A stretch of 64,000 bases of DNA from NCBI GenBank assembly GCA_030537195.1, contig JAUNOK010000004.1:62001-126000 (forward strand), in the 5' to 3' direction. The first letter of the stretch is position 1, and each line of letters begins with the position of its first letter. This DNA is from Eubacteriales bacterium. GTDB lineage: Bacteria > Bacillota > Clostridia > Lachnospirales > Lachnospiraceae. Positions 61,658 through 64,000 of the stretch are shown here, piece after piece. The position numbers and the translations under genes were made by a program. Under the pieces are notes generated by a model. That model was not told the origin of the DNA and searched no databases. It saw nothing but the letters and a program-made list of their open reading frames with translations.

Positions 61658-61735
61658 ATAAATAACCACGCCTTTCTGTAAAATGCGAATTCCAATGACC
61701 TTCACTCATATCTGTATTCATGTCTTTCACAAATA

Positions 61736-61748
61736 TGACCGCTAGTCA
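61736..61748. promoter_or_regulatory. TetR operator site 1
   Basis: TGACCGCTAGTCA, of the form TGAC-N5-GTCA, in the MMPL 5' leader. Confidence 0.7.
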
Positions 61749-61766
61749 TTTTTAATTCCAGTTGAC

Positions 61767-61794
61767 ATTATAACATTCAAAAATGTATAGTCAA
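61767..61794 (-). promoter_or_regulatory. Promoter of the MMPL operon
   Basis: Minus strand TTGACT (61794-61789), 16-bp spacer, TATAAT (61772-61767), between the two TetR-type sites. Confidence 0.75.
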
Positions 61795-61803
61795 TAGAGA
61801 AAT

Positions 61804-61816
61804 TGACCAAAAGTCA
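61804..61816. promoter_or_regulatory. TetR operator site 2
   Basis: TGACCAAAAGTCA, same TGAC-N5-GTCA form, 68 bp from site 1. Both are followed by T runs (GTCATTTTT). Confidence 0.7.
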
Positions 61817-61877
61817 TTTTTTAATATTTATTTTATAAATACTTTAGTGTATAATATCAATAAAAGGTGGTGTAATT

Positions 61878-62495
61878 ATGGGAAAGCTTGAAGCTAACAA
61901 ACAACAGAAACTTACTTCTCTGCTGAATACTGCATTTAATCTCTTTACTACCCAGGGGGTTGCGAAGACTTCTATTGCGGAGATTTCTCAGAAAGCAGGT
62001 ATTGCTAAAGGTACATTTTATCTGTACTTTAAAGATAAGTATGATATAAGAAACCGTCTTATATCACATGAATCAAGTAAATTATTTAAGAATGCTGTTG
62101 CTGATCTGGAGGAATTTTCTAAAGAAAGAGAAGAACATTTAAGTTTTGAAAAAAAGATTATATTTATAATTAATCATATAATAGATGAGCTGAATGCTAA
62201 CCAGACCCTGCTTACATTTATATCAAAAAACCTTAGCTGGGGAATCTTCAAGGAAGCTCTCACAACTAAGGTTGCATCTGATGATATTAATTTTAAAGAT
62301 GTGTATTATGATATGATTAACACAGAAGATATCTCACTTGAAGAGCCTGAAATCATGCTCTTCCTTATTGTCGAGCTTGTAAGTTCAACTTGCTACAGCG
62401 CAATTCTTTACAAAGAACCTGCCGACATAGATACAATCAAACCGTACCTTTTCAAGACAGTACGCGCAATCATCAAAGAGCATACAGTCCAGTAA
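61878..62495 (+). CDS. TetR/AcrR-family regulator of the MMPL operon
   Basis: A 205-aa TetR-type repressor. The N-terminal HTH reads LFTTQGVAKTSIAEISQKAGIAKGTFYLYFKDKYDIRNRLI (typical TetR helix-turn-helix with TFYLYFKDK). The C-terminal ligand domain is variable. It is divergent from the MMPL-lipoprotein operon, and two identical-form palindromes lie between them. The inducer is unknown. Ribosome site AAAGGTGG. Confidence 0.94.
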   Translation: MGKLEANKQQKLTSLLNTAFNLFTTQGVAKTSIAEISQKAGIAKGTFYLYFKDKYDIRNRLISHESSKLFKNAVADLEEFSKEREEHLSFEKKIIFIINHIIDELNANQTLLTFISKNLSWGIFKEALTTKVASDDINFKDVYYDMINTEDISLEEPEIMLFLIVELVSSTCYSAILYKEPADIDTIKPYLFKTVRAIIKEHTVQ

Positions 62496-62499
62496 CAGC

Positions 62500-63384
62500 T
62501 TACGCTTTCCCTTCAAGCTCCTGATATATATCCCTCTTTGATACACCTCTGTCCTTTGCCGCCGCTTTCATGGCTTCTTTCTTGTCCATGCCCTGCGACA
62601 TATACATCTGCACATGTTCAGCCACACTCATGGCTTCCCACTGCTTTCTTGCCTCGTCCTTTAACTGCTCACGGCTTTTTCCGGCAATCACAAGAACATA
62701 TTCGCCTCTCGGCTCATTATTTTCATAATATTCACAAGCCGATTCAAGCGTGAATTCCATGGAATTCTCATATCTCTTGGTTAACTCCTTACATATAGTA
62801 AGCTGTCTGTCGCCGCCAAGCGTATCTTTAAGTTCCTCAAGAGTCTTGGTAAGTCTGTGAGGTGCTTCATATATAATCATAGTTCTTGTTTCATCGACCA
62901 GTTCCGCAAGAACTTCTTTTCTCTCATTCTTATCCGCTGGTAAAAATGCTTCAAATGCGAATCTTCTTGTCTCGCGTCCTGACATTGTAAGCGCCGTTAC
63001 GCATGCTGCCGGACCAGGAAGTGAAGTAACCCTGATACCAGCTGCCCTGCATTGCTTAACAAGCTCCTCACCAGGATCAGATATACCCGGAGTTCCCGCA
63101 TCAGTAATTACAGCAATGTCCATTCCTCCTAAGATTTTATCAACAAGAACCTTGGCCTTATCATACTTATTGAATTCATGATAACTTGTCATAGGTGTCT
63201 TTATTTCAAAATGATTAAGAAGCTTGATACTGTTTCTTGTATCCTCTGCCGCAATCAGGTCAACCTCTGAAAGCACACGCAGAACCCTGTAAGTAATATC
63301 CTCAAGATTACCAATAGGTGTTGCACACAGATACAGCATACCCGGCCCGTCTTTTTTTAATTTAACTTCATTCTGGTTATCCAT
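62500..63384 (-). CDS. rsmI: 16S rRNA (cytidine1402-2'-O)-methyltransferase
   Basis: A 294-aa RsmI of the tetrapyrrole-methylase fold. It has LYLCATPIGNLEDITYR (about 17-33), LIAAEDTRNSIKLL, TDAGTPGISDPGEELVKQC and FEAFLPADKNERKEVL. The C-terminus carries the short helical RsmI tail. Together with RsmH it makes m4Cm1402 in the decoding centre. It follows trmN6 by 14 bp on the same strand. Confidence 0.96.
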   Translation of the reverse strand: MDNQNEVKLKKDGPGMLYLCATPIGNLEDITYRVLRVLSEVDLIAAEDTRNSIKLLNHFEIKTPMTSYHEFNKYDKAKVLVDKILGGMDIAVITDAGTPGISDPGEELVKQCRAAGIRVTSLPGPAACVTALTMSGRETRRFAFEAFLPADKNERKEVLAELVDETRTMIIYEAPHRLTKTLEELKDTLGGDRQLTICKELTKRYENSMEFTLESACEYYENNEPRGEYVLVIAGKSREQLKDEARKQWEAMSVAEHVQMYMSQGMDKKEAMKAAAKDRGVSKRDIYQELEGKA

Positions 63385-63398
63385 AATATACCTCTAAT

Positions 63399-64000
63399 CT
63401 ATTCATACATTTTAAGAAGTGCTTCAGTGTAAGTTCCGTCCGCATTGTATACAATAAGCGGTTCTTCAACAATAAGCTGCGAATTACCACCCTTAACCGC
63501 CTCGATAAGCACCATATTGGCAGCCTTATTCACATAAGGGTACACCAGCCTCATTCTCTTAGGCTCAAGATGGTACTTTCTCATCGTGTCAAATATATCA
63601 ACAAGCCTGTTAGGTCTGTGAACCATATACATCTTACCCTTGGACTTAAGACAACGGCTCGCCTCCCTGATAACATCATCAAGACTGCACAGAAGCTCAT
63701 GTCTTGCAATTGCCTTGGCGCTCTCCGGATTGACAATGCCGTGGTTCTCATTCATATACGGCGGATTGCTCGTCACAACATTAAAAGAAGCTTCCCCAAA
63801 TATAGTGGAAGCTTCCTTAATATCACCCTTAACAACACTGATTCTGTCCTCAAGATGATTAAGCTCCACATTTCTTCTGGCAAGCTCTGCGCTACCCTCC
63901 TGAATCTCAAGCGCACTATATGTGCTTCCCGGATTCTTGGACTGCATAAGCACCGGAATAATACCATTCCCGGTACCCATATCAAGCACCCTGTCCTTCT
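63399..64000 (-). CDS. trmN6: tRNA1(Val) (adenine37-N6)-methyltransferase, 5' end off the window
   Basis: The C-terminal 200 residues of a class I SAM methyltransferase of the TrmN6 (YfiC) family. Motif I is RVLDMGTGNGIIPVLM, and the catalytic SNPPYMNENHG is the NPPY adenine-N6 motif. The frame is open to the right edge (KDRVLD), so the start is outside. It heads an operon with rsmI, as is common in Clostridia. The exact tRNA target is an inference. Confidence 0.88.
   Translation of the reverse strand, partial: KDRVLDMGTGNGIIPVLMQSKNPGSTYSALEIQEGSAELARRNVELNHLEDRISVVKGDIKEASTIFGEASFNVVTSNPPYMNENHGIVNPESAKAIARHELLCSLDDVIREASRCLKSKGKMYMVHRPNRLVDIFDTMRKYHLEPKRMRLVYPYVNKAANMVLIEAVKGGNSQLIVEEPLIVYNADGTYTEALLKMYE

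Overview
This window looks like the chromosome of a low-GC Gram-positive anaerobe of the class Clostridia, most likely family Lachnospiraceae and possibly close to Lachnospira/Eubacterium eligens. I infer this from the AT-rich sequence, strong AGGAGG ribosome sites, the short-form ProRS, two pyrophosphate-type phosphofructokinases, a reverse rubrerythrin, sporulation-type proteins (CotS-like, SpoIIQ-like) and a clostridial agr locus. I saw no rRNA or tRNA gene, insertion sequence, CRISPR array or prophage.

Layout. 0.0-2.8 kb: end of a surface-sugar cluster (sugar transferase, DegT aminotransferase) and a CotS-type kinase-fold protein. 3-16 kb: housekeeping genes (cca, proS, AI-2E-family permease, RluA pseudouridine synthase), a two-component system, murA, a LysM-G5-M23 envelope protein, and a tightly coupled HD/NUDIX/flavin reductase operon. 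16-23.6 kb: two PPi-type phosphofructokinases around a MarR-controlled heterodimeric ABC exporter, then dtd and a small partner. 23.6-30.3 kb: accessory genes, namely an ATPase/nuclease-like gene with phased operator repeats, an orphan minimal nucleotidyltransferase with the stub of its HEPN partner, a BlaR1/BlaI-type pair, a hydroxyacid dehydrogenase and mtnN. 30.4-42.1 kb: a 189-bp inverted-repeat element ahead of a TSCPD/radical SAM/murG/PerR operon, then rubrerythrin, pgi, cysK, tcdA, trhA, a SpoIIQ-like protein and glgP. 42.2-46.2 kb: a complete, very AT-rich agr quorum-sensing operon, including a 52-aa AgrD and two linked genes of unknown function. 46.2-55 kb: ileS with a T-box-like leader, a second ATPase with tandem repeats, a cytidylate-kinase-like protein, an NhaD-like antiporter and KDG kinase. 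55-64 kb: a MarR gene, a third ATPase lying between two copies of a 56-bp terminator repeat, a TetR-controlled MMPL transporter with a lipoprotein, then rsmI and trmN6.

Most interesting. (1) The agr operon: its AgrD has no cysteine in the predicted signal region, so the signal is probably a serine lactone, and an exported protein is translationally coupled to agrD. (2) Three unrelated-looking ATPase genes (PF09820, ATPase_2/DUF234 and AAA_14/DUF4143 types) each combine an N-terminal P-loop ATPase with a C-terminal PD-(D/E)XK-like motif. Each also has its own set of regularly phased direct repeats at its promoter (about 21, 15 and exactly 33 bp). This suggests a common but undescribed self-regulating type of module. 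(3) The third of these sits between 56-bp direct repeats that are 55/56 identical, which marks a recent insertion or duplication.
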